Positions 1-8,950 are shown, numbered from the stretch's first letter. The stretch: 64,000 nt of DNA from Vibrio penaeicida (GCF_019977755.1 NZ_AP025144.1:2852001-2916000), one strand, 5' to 3'. Notes: generated by a model from the letters alone, not told the origin. A program made the numbers and translations.

Positions 1-1
1 G

Positions 2-244
2 ACCATTTTCTTGGCGCTTAGGGTTAAGACAAATATGGCAGGTTTCTTCTTCGGTAAACGTTCTACATTCGCTGCAATGACCAATTTCTGTCATTGCTTG
101 AGAAAGTGCATCCGCTAATTGAAGGCCGCCTTTTCTATCGCGCTGTAACAAATGAAAAGCCATACGCTGCGCCGATTTGGGACCAACCCCAGGTAGGCAA
201 CGTAAGGCTTCCATCAATTGTTCCAGCATATGGCTGGTTCGCAT
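2..244 (-). CDS. recR: Recombination mediator RecR, N-terminal part (cut by window edge)
   Basis: The 81 visible codons start [20 protein letters not shown] and run off the window. Seen: the helix-hairpin-helix segment ([17 protein letters not shown]) and a C4 zinc finger (CSEC...CHIC, about residues 57-72); the Toprim domain lies outside. RecR acts with RecO (and RecF) to load RecA on SSB-coated gapped DNA. It is the third gene of the minus-strand order dnaX-ybaB-recR and begins 21 bp after ybaB, the same arrangement as in E. coli. The ATG at 244 gives the canonical RecR N-terminus. Identification is firm although only about 40% of the protein is visible. Confidence 0.93.
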   Translation of the reverse strand, partial: MRTSHMLEQLMEALRCLPGVGPKSAQRMAFHLLQRDRKGGLQLADALSQAMTEIGHCSECRTFTEEETCHICLNPKRQENG

Positions 245-265
245 AAATTGTATCTACTGCGTCAA

Positions 266-595
266 TTAGAAAGGCATTTTCATGCCTGGAGGCATTTGCA
301 TTCCACCAGTGACTGACGCCATTTTCTCTTTTTGAGTTTCTTCAACACGACGAGCGGCATCGTTAAATGCTGCTGCAATCAGGTCTTCAAGCATTTCTTT
401 GTCGTCTTCCATCAAGCTTTCGTCGATGTCAACGCGGCGAACACTGTGGCTGCCAGTAATGGTTACTTTAACTAAACCAGCACCGGACTCACCAGTTACT
501 TCCATGTTCGCGATTTCTTCTTGAAGCTTTTGCATGCGCTCTTGCATCTGTTGGGCTTGCTTCATTAGGTTGCCCATACCGCCTTTACCAAACAT
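266..595 (-). CDS. ybaB: Nucleoid-associated protein YbaB/EbfC
   Basis: A 109-aa protein of normal family length. The N-terminal half is a charged Gln/Met/Glu-rich helix ([20 protein letters not shown]), followed by the conserved [21 protein letters not shown] strand region and a C-terminal helix. Members form tweezer-like dimers that bind DNA and are thought to influence nucleoid structure. The gene lies between dnaX and recR on the same strand, which is its conserved position. The start ATG at 595 leaves about 90 bp after the dnaX stop, enough for an internal promoter, though none is obvious. Confidence 0.95.
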   Translation of the reverse strand: MFGKGGMGNLMKQAQQMQERMQKLQEEIANMEVTGESGAGLVKVTITGSHSVRRVDIDESLMEDDKEMLEDLIAAAFNDAARRVEETQKEKMASVTGGMQMPPGMKMPF

Positions 596-687
596 TTCTT
601 TTCTCTCTGGTTTATCTTAGGTTATGAATTCTTTATGGGGGTAAAAGACCATGCTTTCAACGCCCATTCCAATTTGTCATCTGTAAA

Positions 688-2997
688 TCAGATTGGCCTC
701 ACGCTATCGGCGTCTATTTCGGCTGCAAAACGAGCAGTAATAAACTGTATGTGAGGATCCTGAGCCAGACTATCGTGAGCTTGTTGCAGTTTGCTCTGAT
801 ACAGTTTGTCTCTTAATTCCAATGGAGATTCCCCTTCTTCGCCAATTTTGACAATAAGCTCACAAGGCTCTTCCAGCGCTGTTGCCAACGCTTCCGCTAA
901 ATCTTTTTGCGCTTTTTCGGTATTTAGGTGCGCTTGAGCAGCTCTCAATGTCAGATGGATAGCATTCCCCTCTTTATGATAAGAAGAGTTCAATGCCAAT
1001 TGTTCCACCAACTTTGCGGTATTCAATTTTTGAATCAAGGCAGACCAATGATCGGCGGCGACCGATTCATCAACCAATTTGGCGGCCATTTCAGGTGTTT
1101 TAGTGTGCTCTAGCGCTTGCTTTATCTGAGTAGGTGTCAGTTCGGTCTTTTTCGGTTTTTCTACTGGCTTGGAAGGCTTCCACTGATAAGGTTCATTGAC
1201 CGCCTTTTTTTCTTCAGCACTCGTATTTGAAGAACGAATAGTTGACGAATTAGCTGGCGACACCTGCCCAGCGGATGCAAATTGCGCTATGCGCTCTGCT
1301 GCCGTCTGCTTTTTGTTTGCGGGTGTCGCGCTAGCCTTTTTTGGCGACGCGCCAATGCCTCGGTTTTCAGTGTTCGCTTTGCTTTCGCTTCCTGCTTGAT
1401 TACGGCGGCTTCTTAATTGGTGACGGAGCCCCGATATAGGATTTGCAGGTGCTGATTGTTGCTGTACCGGTGCGCTGCTTTGAGATACAGGCTGATTCCT
1501 TTGATTTGAAACCGATGATTTTGAAATCGAAGGATTTGGAGCCGAAGCGGAAGGTTGAGCATAAGCCGGATCATCATACTGCGGTGGCATTGTGTCTTGC
1601 TCGTAGTCACCGTAGTTTGGCATATCACCATAATCTGGAGCAGGCTCATTCGAAACAAACTGCGAAGCTGGTTGCTGTTGCTGAGCAGGGTTTCGTACTT
1701 CTTTAAGCTTTTCACGCGCAGCATCCGCAGGCGAAGTTGGTTCTAGCGCTGTAGATGCTCCACTTACGTGCTGCTTATTATCAACTGGCGATTGAACACC
1801 TGAGTTAGCACTAGCAGAAGATGGTCGTTCAAGTGTTGAACTATTGTTTGTAGGAGTTTCTTCTTTAGGTTTGTTTTCTTCTGGCTGAGCATTCAAAGGT
1901 AACGCTTTTGCACCAGCTGGTTTAAAGGCAATTAAACGTAAGACAATCATCTCCGCACCCATTTTAACTGATGGTGCAATAGCGATGTCTTCGCGACCTT
2001 TAATCACGATCTGGTAGTAAAGCTGTATTTCCTCTGGGGAAAGTGCTTTAGCCAATAACTCGATTTTCTCCGCATCCGGCTGCCCTTTATCCAAGGTTGC
2101 AGGTAAAGCCTGATACATAGCAATTCGGTGAAGCTGAGTAGCAAGTTCTTGGAGCAACCCATCCCAATCCACACCATTTTGCGCGAGCCGAGTCAGTGCA
2201 TCCAGTGCCGTTTGAGCTCTATGGGCGCTGATCGCCTCTAGCAGGTGAATGGCTTGGTCGGTATCCAATGTACCCAGCATGTTCGACACGGTACTGGTAT
2301 CAATGGCACCGTTTCCGAGCGCGATAGCTTGATCGGTTAAGCTTAACGCGTCTCGCATACTGCCATCAGCTGCATGAGAAATCATCCCTAATGCGCGTGG
2401 TTCAGCCGTGATTTGCTCATGCCCAAGAATATGATCCAGTTGCTGATGAATATTATCAACACTTATTGGTTTCAAATGAAACTGAAGACAGCGGGAAAGG
2501 ATCGTAACTGGGAGCTTTTGCGGATCCGTTGTGGCAAGCAAGAACTTCACATATTCAGGCGGTTCTTCCAGTGTTTTCAGAAGCGCATTGAAGCTATGGC
2601 GAGAAAGCATGTGAACTTCATCTATAAGATAGACTTTAAACCGACCACGAGCAGGCTTGTACTGAACGTTATCCAATAACTCGCGTGTATCTTCCACCTT
2701 TGTGCGAGAAGCAGCATCGATTTCGAGTAAATCTACAAATCGACCTTCATCAATCTCTTTGCATGTAGAACACTCACCACACGGTTTAGCCGTAATTCCG
2801 GTTTCACAATTTAACCCTTTGGCAAACAAGCGACCTATTGTCGTTTTGCCGACACCACGCGTTCCACTGAACAGATAGGCATGATGCAATCGGTTCTGGC
2901 TTAGTGCATTTTCCAACGCAGTGAGAACGTGACCTTGCCCAACGACTTCGCTGAACTGGTGTGGTCGCCACTTACGTGCTAACGCTAAATAACTCAT
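688..2997 (-). CDS. dnaX: DNA polymerase III subunits tau and gamma
   Basis: Clamp-loader ATPase of the replicative polymerase. Residues 1-370 are the conserved AAA+ part: Walker A GTRGVGKTT near residue 45, a four-cysteine zinc module (CETG...CGECSTC, about 64-79), Walker B DEVHML near 126 and the SRC motif near 168. Residues about 370-620 form a long low-complexity Gln/Ser/Pro-rich linker, and the last ~150 residues match the tau-specific region that contacts the DnaB helicase and the polymerase alpha subunit. At 769 aa it is clearly longer than the 643-aa E. coli protein, because of the linker. It lies 36 bp downstream of apt and upstream of ybaB-recR. A slippery A AAA AAG heptamer (separate entry) predicts that a shorter gamma form is also made. 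Confidence 0.97.
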   Translation of the reverse strand: MSYLALARKWRPHQFSEVVGQGHVLTALENALSQNRLHHAYLFSGTRGVGKTTIGRLFAKGLNCETGITAKPCGECSTCKEIDEGRFVDLLEIDAASRTKVEDTRELLDNVQYKPARGRFKVYLIDEVHMLSRHSFNALLKTLEEPPEYVKFLLATTDPQKLPVTILSRCLQFHLKPISVDNIHQQLDHILGHEQITAEPRALGMISHAADGSMRDALSLTDQAIALGNGAIDTSTVSNMLGTLDTDQAIHLLEAISAHRAQTALDALTRLAQNGVDWDGLLQELATQLHRIAMYQALPATLDKGQPDAEKIELLAKALSPEEIQLYYQIVIKGREDIAIAPSVKMGAEMIVLRLIAFKPAGAKALPLNAQPEENKPKEETPTNNSSTLERPSSASANSGVQSPVDNKQHVSGASTALEPTSPADAAREKLKEVRNPAQQQQPASQFVSNEPAPDYGDMPNYGDYEQDTMPPQYDDPAYAQPSASAPNPSISKSSVSNQRNQPVSQSSAPVQQQSAPANPISGLRHQLRSRRNQAGSESKANTENRGIGASPKKASATPANKKQTAAERIAQFASAGQVSPANSSTIRSSNTSAEEKKAVNEPYQWKPSKPVEKPKKTELTPTQIKQALEHTKTPEMAAKLVDESVAADHWSALIQKLNTAKLVEQLALNSSYHKEGNAIHLTLRAAQAHLNTEKAQKDLAEALATALEEPCELIVKIGEEGESPLELRDKLYQSKLQQAHDSLAQDPHIQFITARFAAEIDADSVRPI
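1193..1210 (-). other. Programmed -1 frameshift site in dnaX (tau/gamma switch)
   Basis: On the minus strand the reading-frame codons GAA AAA AAG span 1212-1204, so the heptamer A AAA AAG occupies 1210-1204 in the correct phase. A -1 slip gives GGC GGT CAA TGA, ending at 1193. The predicted gamma protein is 598 tau residues plus Gly-Gly-Gln, about 601 aa. This heptamer is the one used by E. coli dnaX. I see no clear upstream Shine-Dalgarno-like stimulator, and the downstream stem (around 1160-1195) is not obvious, so efficiency is unknown. Confidence 0.75.
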
Positions 2998-3033
2998 TCA
3001 CGCTTTCCAATTACGAATGAATACCAAAAAGGC

Positions 3034-3579
3034 TTAGTGCCCTTCAAATTCACAGATGCTGTATACATTCAGACCAAATTCTTTCAAGCGAGTTTCACCG
3101 CCAATTTCTGGCAGGTTAATTACGAACGCTGCGTGTTCAACATCGCCACCAAGTTGTCGAATCAATTTCACTGTCGCTTCAATGGTTCCACCCGTGGCAA
3201 GTAAGTCGTCGACCACAAGCACTTTATCGCCTTTAGCAATAGCATCGGTATGGATCTCGAGAGTATCGGTTCCGTACTCTAACTCATAAGACTGACCAAT
3301 AGTTTTGCGTGGTAATTTTCCTGGCTTACGCACAGGTACAAACCCGACACCAAGCTCCAATGCCAAAGGCGCACCAAACAAAAAGCCACGAGCTTCCGTT
3401 CCCACAATCTTTGTGAATCCCATGTCTTTGTATTTTTCAACAAGCAATGCAATCGTCGCACGGTACGCGGCAGCATCTTCCATCAAACTGGTTACATCGC
3501 GAAAAAGTATCCCTGGTTTTGGGTAATCTGGGATGCTTTTAATGCTCGCTTGGATTTGGGCGATGGTTTCAGTAGTCAT
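3034..3579 (-). CDS. apt: Adenine phosphoribosyltransferase
   Basis: Cytoplasmic purine-salvage enzyme that converts adenine and PRPP to AMP and pyrophosphate. At 181 aa it has family length. The PRPP-binding loop [14 protein letters not shown] is near residues 119-132, and [15 protein letters not shown] is near 64. It is immediately upstream of dnaX on the same strand (36 bp gap), the arrangement also found in E. coli, so the genes may share a transcript. The start ATG at 3579 is followed by the usual short N-terminal helix. Confidence 0.96.
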   Translation of the reverse strand: MTTETIAQIQASIKSIPDYPKPGILFRDVTSLMEDAAAYRATIALLVEKYKDMGFTKIVGTEARGFLFGAPLALELGVGFVPVRKPGKLPRKTIGQSYELEYGTDTLEIHTDAIAKGDKVLVVDDLLATGGTIEATVKLIRQLGGDVEHAAFVINLPEIGGETRLKEFGLNVYSICEFEGH

Positions 3580-3659
3580 AGGCTCAATCTTTTAATCTTA
3601 GGCGTTAAACAATAAACGCACATTGTAATACTCCAATTCGCTTTAGTCTGCGAACTGGA

Positions 3660-3689
3660 AAAAGAAAAATGAAATCCGCTTTCCAGCGG
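3660..3689 (-). terminator. Possible weak terminator after ybaN
   Basis: On the minus strand the short GC hairpin CCGCT-GGAA-AGCGG (3676-3689) sits just after the ybaN stop and is followed by the T-rich ATTTCATTTTTC. The stem is only 5 bp, so it may be leaky and allow read-through into apt. Confidence 0.35.
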
Positions 3690-3698
3690 CGCTTAATG

Positions 3699-4145
3699 TT
3701 AGTGATTTTCTTCTTTATCAGCAACAGGGTCGAGGACAGGTATTCGCGAAAACCATGCCAATAAAACGCAAAGTAACACCAATAGCATAGCCTTTACCCA
3801 CATAATTGGGGCAACATATATGGAGACCGAAAAACTGATTATGATAAAGGCATACGCACGCCGCTTTACTTTTGCTCTAAGCGATTTGTGTCGTTGCCAG
3901 TCATTTAGTACAGGACCTAGTTTAGGGTGGGAGTGCAGCCACTCGTAAAATCTCGGGCTTCCACGTAAAAAGCATGCGCTTGTCAGCAATAGGAAAGGCG
4001 TTGTTGGTAACAATGGCAATACGATCCCCAATAAGCCAAGTAGCAACGAGATCCAACCTAAAACATTCCAAGCTGTACGACGAATACTAATAACCTGATT
4101 CTCCTGCACCCTTTGCAAAGGAGTATTATACCTAAGTGGTCCCAA
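3699..4145 (-). CDS. ybaN: YbaN-like DUF454 inner-membrane protein
   Basis: Two closely spaced hydrophobic segments (NVLGWISLLLGLLGIVLP with the family signature LLPTTPFLLL, then a C-terminal pair from AYAFIIISFSVSIYVAPIMW) and the conserved ACFLRGSPRFYEWL loop identify the DUF454/YbaN family, whose function is unknown. The E. coli homologue also neighbours apt. The start is unresolved. The longest frame begins with TTG at 4145, and its first residues are encoded by a degenerate repeat. A GTG at 4109 lies nearer the conserved domain but has poor spacing to its AAAGG. The conserved part begins about residue 22 of the longest frame. Confidence 0.82.
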   Translation of the reverse strand: MGPLRYNTPLQRVQENQVISIRRTAWNVLGWISLLLGLLGIVLPLLPTTPFLLLTSACFLRGSPRFYEWLHSHPKLGPVLNDWQRHKSLRAKVKRRAYAFIIISFSVSIYVAPIMWVKAMLLVLLCVLLAWFSRIPVLDPVADKEENH

Positions 4146-4171
4146 TCAAGGTACTAGGTTCAGAGACCTCT
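4125..4171. repeat. Degenerate copy of a palindromic repeat half
   Basis: The stretch from TTATACCTAAGTG through CTAGGTTC resembles the left arm of the intact palindrome at 61580-61636 (TATACCCAAGTGACC) and a second degenerate copy at 12833-12866. It overlaps the 5' end of the ybaN frame. The similarity was judged by eye and is partial. Confidence 0.4.
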
Positions 4172-4207
4172 CTACCAAAGACTAGGGGCTTTCAGGCAGG
4201 CGCCAAT

Positions 4208-4238
4208 AAAAAACGGCTTCTATTGAGAAGCCGTTTTT
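4208..4238 (-). terminator. Intrinsic terminator (bidirectional) after the miniprotein gene
   Basis: Perfect 8-bp stem CGGCTTCT / AGAAGCCG (4214-4221 / 4226-4233) with loop ATTG, flanked by an A run on the left and a T run on the right. It therefore has a U tract on either strand. It lies between the 42-aa gene and ybaN, both on the minus strand. Confidence 0.85.
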
Positions 4239-4260
4239 ATCCATCGATACCAAACCATAT

Positions 4261-4389
4261 TTACTGGTAACCGGTAAATACCCGAATCCAAGTAAGTGTT
4301 GCAGGCAGCGTAGGTATAAGTAACACAGCAATAAAACCTAAAAAGTAAAGAAAGTTGTATGGATCTTTGTAGTTATCTTGTTCCGACAT
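4261..4389 (-). CDS. 42-aa single-pass membrane miniprotein
   Basis: A short frame starting MSEQDNYKDPYNFLYFLGFI and ending IRVFTGYQ. It has an acidic N-terminus, one hydrophobic stretch (NFLYFLGFIAVLLIPTLPAT, about residues 12-31) and a Trp/Arg-containing tail. A GAGGAG sequence lies about 13 bases upstream of the ATG, and the gene is followed by a strong terminator 22 bp downstream. It stands alone between the RssB-like gene and ybaN on the same strand. The composition and the flanking signals make it a credible membrane microprotein. No function can be named, and homologues in related genomes would be the test. Confidence 0.7.
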   Translation of the reverse strand: MSEQDNYKDPYNFLYFLGFIAVLLIPTLPATLTWIRVFTGYQ

Positions 4390-4522
4390 GGTGCTCACTA
4401 TCTCCTCGTTATTAGACGACTGACTATATAGGACGTAGTACTTTCAATAAACCTACAAATGAAAGGTTATTTAACCTTCGCAACAACGATCTCACTTTTC
4501 CTTAACAAATTAGGGGTTAACC

Positions 4523-5626
4523 TTACTGCAAATTACCTTGGTAAATATCCAAACAAAAACTGCTTGCCCCTAACTTACTCATAGTAAGCTGCCCACCATT
4601 ATGAACAATGAGAGGCGACTCAGATTTATTACGTAAACATCCCTCTCCTAGCCTTACACCTTCGGGCAGATGCTTATTTTGCCCCCCACTAGACCAAACA
4701 CTGTCCAATCCAGCAGAGTGCACGATCAATGAGCTGTCGGTCATGTCTACCACACCAAACAATGCGCTAATGGAAGATGCGTATTCGGAGCATGTAATCC
4801 CCTTCTCTACCGCATCGATCAGCTGATTTAGGTCAACAGTATCGCTCTTATTGTTACGTAATTGGTCGTTAAACAACGCTCGAATCAGCAAAGTGGTCGC
4901 TACTGATTGATCGCCACCCGATGCTGCATCGACCAAGTAAAAAACAAAATGTCCGTCCATCACCCATGCATAATCAAAAACTAAAGGTAATGATTCTGAA
5001 GATTGGAGAAGACGATACGTGCATTTCCAACCGCCTGTTTTTGTGTCTCTCTCAGGTAGAAGTGCTTCGAGCAGATCTCGAGCCATATTTGGGTTATTTT
5101 GCAGATGGTCCAGGTGCCAATGAAGCTCTTGTTCTTCTGGCAAGTCACCTGATTCGTCCACACGAAACCACTGGCTTGCAAAGTCTCGTTGGTCGGAATC
5201 ATTGGATTCAGCGTCTTCCAAAGTATTACTGATCGCTTTTTCCAAATGGTCCATGTTTGGGATGGGTTTTGAAAGAAAATCTTTAATGCCAAAACGGAGC
5301 GCTCTGGCTACATCGGACATTTCTTCGGTTGCAGAAACGACAATCATAGGAAGGGATGGGTACTCCCAGCACACTTCTTCAACAAATTCGATACCGTTCA
5401 ACACGGGCATCGATATGTCACATATGACCAAGTCGGGGACTTCAGAACGAAGTTGTTTCAATCCATCGAGCCCATCTTCCGCTTCTAGTATCCGATAACC
5501 GTTGGACTCTAGATAGCTCGTGAGCATACGACGAAATATGGCGTCGTCATCGACGATCATAACTGTGGGCTTGTCTAGTGCAACCCCTCCAGCCACCTGA
5601 TGTTGCAATACGCTTGATTTAATCAT
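4523..5626 (-). CDS. rssB: RssB-like response regulator with degenerate PP2C-type output domain
   Basis: The 367-aa protein has a receiver domain at about residues 20-135: acidic pocket VDDD, phosphoacceptor in LVICDISMP, and conserved Lys in FLSKPIP. After a linker comes a C-terminal domain with the LLPE element and the fold pattern of PP2C/RsbU-type phosphatases (YAWVMDGHFVFYLVDAASGG, SALFGVVDM, LIVHSAG). The usual catalytic Asp-Gly arrangements look degraded. This architecture fits RssB, the adaptor that delivers sigma-S (RpoS) to ClpXP. Nothing in the neighbourhood encodes a partner kinase. A PP2C-type active phosphatase regulator cannot be fully excluded. The ATG at 5626 is preceded by GAGG at suitable distance. 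Confidence 0.68.
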   Translation of the reverse strand: MIKSSVLQHQVAGGVALDKPTVMIVDDDAIFRRMLTSYLESNGYRILEAEDGLDGLKQLRSEVPDLVICDISMPVLNGIEFVEEVCWEYPSLPMIVVSATEEMSDVARALRFGIKDFLSKPIPNMDHLEKAISNTLEDAESNDSDQRDFASQWFRVDESGDLPEEQELHWHLDHLQNNPNMARDLLEALLPERDTKTGGWKCTYRLLQSSESLPLVFDYAWVMDGHFVFYLVDAASGGDQSVATTLLIRALFNDQLRNNKSDTVDLNQLIDAVEKGITCSEYASSISALFGVVDMTDSSLIVHSAGLDSVWSSGGQNKHLPEGVRLGEGCLRNKSESPLIVHNGGQLTMSKLGASSFCLDIYQGNLQ

Positions 5627-5857
5627 GGATCTAACCTCAAAAAATAAATACTTCCGAAATAGTTCTTATTATTTTTTTGCTCAGTAATATAAAAAGTAGT
5701 CAGAAAACACCACTTCCACAACTTTGCAAATGTTACCCATGCCGCAATTTGCGTTGACGACTGTACTTTCTTCTGCAAGAAATCGTTGACTTAAAACAAC
5801 CTTCTTTTGAAAAGTTACGTTACACTGTTTCTCTTGCATTTTTTGTGTGTCTTACAA

Positions 5858-6748
5858 ATGAAACTTGATGATCTCAACCTTTTTCGTCTAGTTGTCGAGA
5901 ACGGCAGCTACACTGCAACGTCCCGTAAAACCATGATTCCCGTTGCCACGATCACTCGCCGCATTCAAGCGCTTGAAGACTCTCTCAATCTTAGATTGCT
6001 CAACCGCCATGCAAGGAAATTGGCGCTTACGGAAGCCGGTGAACGGTTTTATGTGGAATGCTCACCTCTGCTAAAGCAGCTGGCTTCTGCGGCTGAACAT
6101 ATTTCCGATGACTGCCGAGGCGCTGCAGGAAAGCTAAAAATTTCTGCGCCAGCCAATATTACAAAACGAATGATCATGCCTTTGCTCAATCAATTTATGA
6201 CGGAATACCCAGATATCCGAGTTGAGTTGACGACAACCAATATGGCAGACCAACTTGATCCGACCGAATGGGATATCATTTTCAGAGTTGGTCCCCAACG
6301 TGATTCCAGTTTGATAGTCCGGAAGATTAATTCAGTAAAGGATATTTTGGTCGCAAGCCCTGAGTACCTAAGCAAACATCGTCCACTTTTACACGCTGAG
6401 GATTTACGAGAACACGCGTTATTGAAAGGTCACCCGTTGATGCGGTGGCAGCTAACCAATAGTGAAGATGAAACCGTAATTATTAATGAACGCGGTCGGC
6501 TTGAAGCAAGCGAACTCAATGTGGTTAGGCGTGCTTGTTCCGCTGGGTTGGGAATCACATTAATGCCAAACGTGATGCTGGATACGTACATTGCTGATGG
6601 AAGCTTAGTTCAAGTTTTGGAGGGCTGGAGCGCAAACCCAAGAGACGTATACATGCTTTACAATCATAAAGACCATCAACCAGAAAAGGTCCGCCTCCTC
6701 ATCGACTTTTTCAGTCAGCACTCACTTAATACACTTCATCCAGAATAG
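5858..6748 (+). CDS. LysR-family transcriptional regulator
   Basis: A 296-aa regulator from the ATG at 5858, which gives the family-typical start MKLDDLNLFRLVVENGSYTA. An upstream in-frame ATG at 5807 would add 17 hydrophobic residues that do not belong to the family. The winged helix-turn-helix covers residues 1-60 (TRRIQALEDSLNLRLLNR), and the effector domain follows from about residue 90 with the usual GKLKISAPA linker region. It belongs to the large CrgA-like group, and its target is not evident. The neighbouring genes (rssB-like behind it, purF convergent) give no clue to a regulated pathway. Confidence 0.88.
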   Translation: MKLDDLNLFRLVVENGSYTATSRKTMIPVATITRRIQALEDSLNLRLLNRHARKLALTEAGERFYVECSPLLKQLASAAEHISDDCRGAAGKLKISAPANITKRMIMPLLNQFMTEYPDIRVELTTTNMADQLDPTEWDIIFRVGPQRDSSLIVRKINSVKDILVASPEYLSKHRPLLHAEDLREHALLKGHPLMRWQLTNSEDETVIINERGRLEASELNVVRRACSAGLGITLMPNVMLDTYIADGSLVQVLEGWSANPRDVYMLYNHKDHQPEKVRLLIDFFSQHSLNTLHPE

Positions 6749-6771
6749 TTGACGTTTACTCCAAACAATAA

Positions 6772-6804
6772 AAAATGCCAGAGCATCATATACTCTGGCA
6801 TTTT
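6772..6804. terminator. Bidirectional terminator between LysR gene and purF
   Basis: 8-bp perfect stem TGCCAGAG / CTCTGGCA (6776-6783 / 6793-6800) with a 9-base loop. There is an A run before it and TTTT after it, giving U tracts in both directions between two convergent genes. Confidence 0.85.
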
Positions 6805-6846
6805 CGTTCTTAATCTGTCTTACGAACTCACTTCTTAATGAGACTA

Positions 6847-8361
6847 TTATGCGCCTTCGTTGTGAAGTTCCAAATTCGCAAGATCTTGTTGAATTTCGCG
6901 CTGCACTTTCGCATCGTCATTGCGTAGTGAATCAAGAAAATCTAAATACTTCTGGTCAACATCGCCAGTCACGTATTCACCGTTGAATACCGAACTTTCA
7001 AAACGGGCGATATCTTGGTTGCCAAGACCAACTGCAGAAACCAAATCTTCCAGCGTTTGGAAAATCAATGCATCAGCGCCAATCATTTGGCAGATTTCTT
7101 CGTTATCACGACCGTGCGCAATAAGCTCATTTGCACTAGGCATATCGATGCCATAAACGTTAGGGAAACGAACTTCTGGTGCAGCTGAAACCATGTACAC
7201 GTTCTTAGCGCCGGAGTCACGAGCCATCTCAATGATTTGCTCAGAAGTGGTACCACGAACAATCGAATCATCAACAAGCAATACGTTCTTACCTTTAAAT
7301 TCAGAACGAATAGCGTTGAGCTTACGGCGAACTGATTTCTTACGCTGTTGCTGACCAGGCATGATAAAGGTACGACCAACATAACGATTCTTTACAAAGC
7401 CTTGGCGGTATGGCTTGTCAATTATCTGTGCAATTTCCAATGCGATATCACAAGACGTTTCTGGAATTGGGATAACCACATCGATATCCAAATCTTCCCA
7501 TTCACGTTTAATTTTTTCGCCAAGCTTTTTGCCCATTTCAACACGAGCACTGTAAACCGAAATTTTATCGATAAACGAATCAGGACGAGCAAAGTATACA
7601 AACTCGAAGATACACGGATTTGACTGAGGATTTTCAGCACACTGTTGAGTAAATAGCTCACCGTCAAAGGTGGCATAAATCGCTTCACCTGGTGCGACAT
7701 CGCGAACAAAATCAAACCCAACCGCATCTAAAGCAACAGATTCAGATGCAACCATGTACTCGGTACGACCTGACTCTAGCTCTCGCTTACCCAAACACAA
7801 CGGGCGAATGCCATGTGGGTCACGAAATGCAACCATACCGTGTCCGATGATCATCGCTGCAACCGCATAAGCACCACGAATTTGCTTATGAACATTTGAA
7901 ATCGCAGAGAATACAGTGTCTTTGGTTACGTCTTTCGACAAGTCAATTTCATGTGCGAGGATATTAAGAAGTACCTCGGAGTCAGAAGTCGTGTTTACAT
8001 GACGACGAGCTGTTTCCAATAGGCTTTCACGCAATTCATGTGCGTTAGTTAGGTTGCCGTTGTGAGCAAGGGTAATACCGTAAGGGGAGTTTACGTAGAA
8101 AGGCTGTGCCTCTGAAGCACTTGAACTACCTGCAGTTGGGTAACGCGCATGACCGATACCGACAGTACCTTGTAAACGCTGCATGTGTTTGGCTTCAAAT
8201 ACATCTTTAACTAGACCGTTCGCTTTTCTCAGACGAAAACGATTGCTTTCTATGGTAATAATACCAGCGGCATCCTGGCCACGATGCTGTAATACAGTCA
8301 GCGCATCATAAATTGACTGGTTTACAGGTGTTGTACCCACGATTCCAACAATACCACACAT
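6847..8361 (-). CDS. purF: Amidophosphoribosyltransferase
   Basis: First committed enzyme of de novo purine synthesis; it uses glutamine to aminate PRPP. The N-terminus MCGIVGIVG carries the class II glutaminase Cys (Cys1 after Met removal), with HRGQDAAGI near residue 27. The phosphoribosyltransferase domain has the PRPP motif [14 protein letters not shown] near residue 360. The length of 504 aa equals the enterobacterial enzyme. It follows cvpA by 33 bp on the same strand, as in E. coli, and is probably controlled through the PurR box upstream of cvpA. Confidence 0.97.
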   Translation of the reverse strand: MCGIVGIVGTTPVNQSIYDALTVLQHRGQDAAGIITIESNRFRLRKANGLVKDVFEAKHMQRLQGTVGIGHARYPTAGSSSASEAQPFYVNSPYGITLAHNGNLTNAHELRESLLETARRHVNTTSDSEVLLNILAHEIDLSKDVTKDTVFSAISNVHKQIRGAYAVAAMIIGHGMVAFRDPHGIRPLCLGKRELESGRTEYMVASESVALDAVGFDFVRDVAPGEAIYATFDGELFTQQCAENPQSNPCIFEFVYFARPDSFIDKISVYSARVEMGKKLGEKIKREWEDLDIDVVIPIPETSCDIALEIAQIIDKPYRQGFVKNRYVGRTFIMPGQQQRKKSVRRKLNAIRSEFKGKNVLLVDDSIVRGTTSEQIIEMARDSGAKNVYMVSAAPEVRFPNVYGIDMPSANELIAHGRDNEEICQMIGADALIFQTLEDLVSAVGLGNQDIARFESSVFNGEYVTGDVDQKYLDFLDSLRNDDAKVQREIQQDLANLELHNEGA

Positions 8362-8394
8362 GTCATAATCCTCGGTTTTGACAGTAGGCTGGCA

Positions 8395-8886
8395 CTACAC
8401 GGTGCCAGACAAAAAGCTTGAAGTTTCTTTTAGGTGCTCGAAAAACGGAGCAATGATTCGGCTGAATTCAGGAATCAATTGCGAGTTAATCCACCACTCT
8501 GAATTTGGCAATGCAGTAAATGCATCAATGAAAAACAGCACTGCAGACACGATAAGAATTCCACGTAACCCTCCGAAGACGATTCCTAAAATTCTATCGG
8601 TTCCAGACAGACCCGTTTTTTGCACCAGTTGTCCAATAACATAGTTGACTAATGAGCCAACAACCAATGTCGCTATAAACAAAGCTGCAATGGCGGCTCC
8701 ATTCCGAAACATATCATCTTGTATATTGGTAAAATACACCGCTAATTTGGCGTAATAATGACTGGCGATAAAAAACGCGCCAAACCAAATAACAAGAGAC
8801 AATGCTTCCTTCACGAAGCCTCGAATCAAACTGATCACTGCGGACAGCCCGATTACCCCTAAAATGACAAAATCTATCCAGTTCAT
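8395..8886 (-). CDS. cvpA: CvpA family inner-membrane protein
   Basis: A 163-aa protein with four hydrophobic segments, starting MNWIDFVILGVIGLSAVISLIRGF. The conserved FVKEALSLVIW and the RGILIVSAVLFF region are typical. E. coli CvpA is needed for colicin V production and contributes to envelope homeostasis; its biochemical role is not settled. It is cotranscribed with purF, and a PurR box lies about 49 bp before the start codon. Confidence 0.94.
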   Translation of the reverse strand: MNWIDFVILGVIGLSAVISLIRGFVKEALSLVIWFGAFFIASHYYAKLAVYFTNIQDDMFRNGAAIAALFIATLVVGSLVNYVIGQLVQKTGLSGTDRILGIVFGGLRGILIVSAVLFFIDAFTALPNSEWWINSQLIPEFSRIIAPFFEHLKETSSFLSGTV

Positions 8887-8934
8887 TCTGTTCTACATCT
8901 TAAGTTGGCGCGCATTTTAACAGAAAAAATCGCG

Positions 8935-8950
8935 ACGCAAACGTTTTCTT
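8935..8950 (-). promoter_or_regulatory. PurR operator upstream of cvpA-purF
   Basis: The 16-mer ACGCAAACGTTTTCTT matches the PurR consensus ACGCAAACGTTTGCGT, with a perfect CGCAAACG core. It sits between dedD and cvpA, overlapping the dedD stop codon, the position of the purF-operon operator in E. coli. It predicts purine repression of cvpA-purF. Confidence 0.8.

Noticed and set aside
1142..1155. Second possible slippery site in dnaX (G AAA AAG)
   Set aside because: The base before AAA AAG is G, so P-site re-pairing after a -1 slip would be poor; the upstream A AAA AAG with an immediate -1 stop is the better site.
5807..5857. Upstream ATG extension of the LysR gene
   Set aside because: The 17 extra residues are hydrophobic and precede the universal LysR N-terminus; the ATG at 5858 fits the family.
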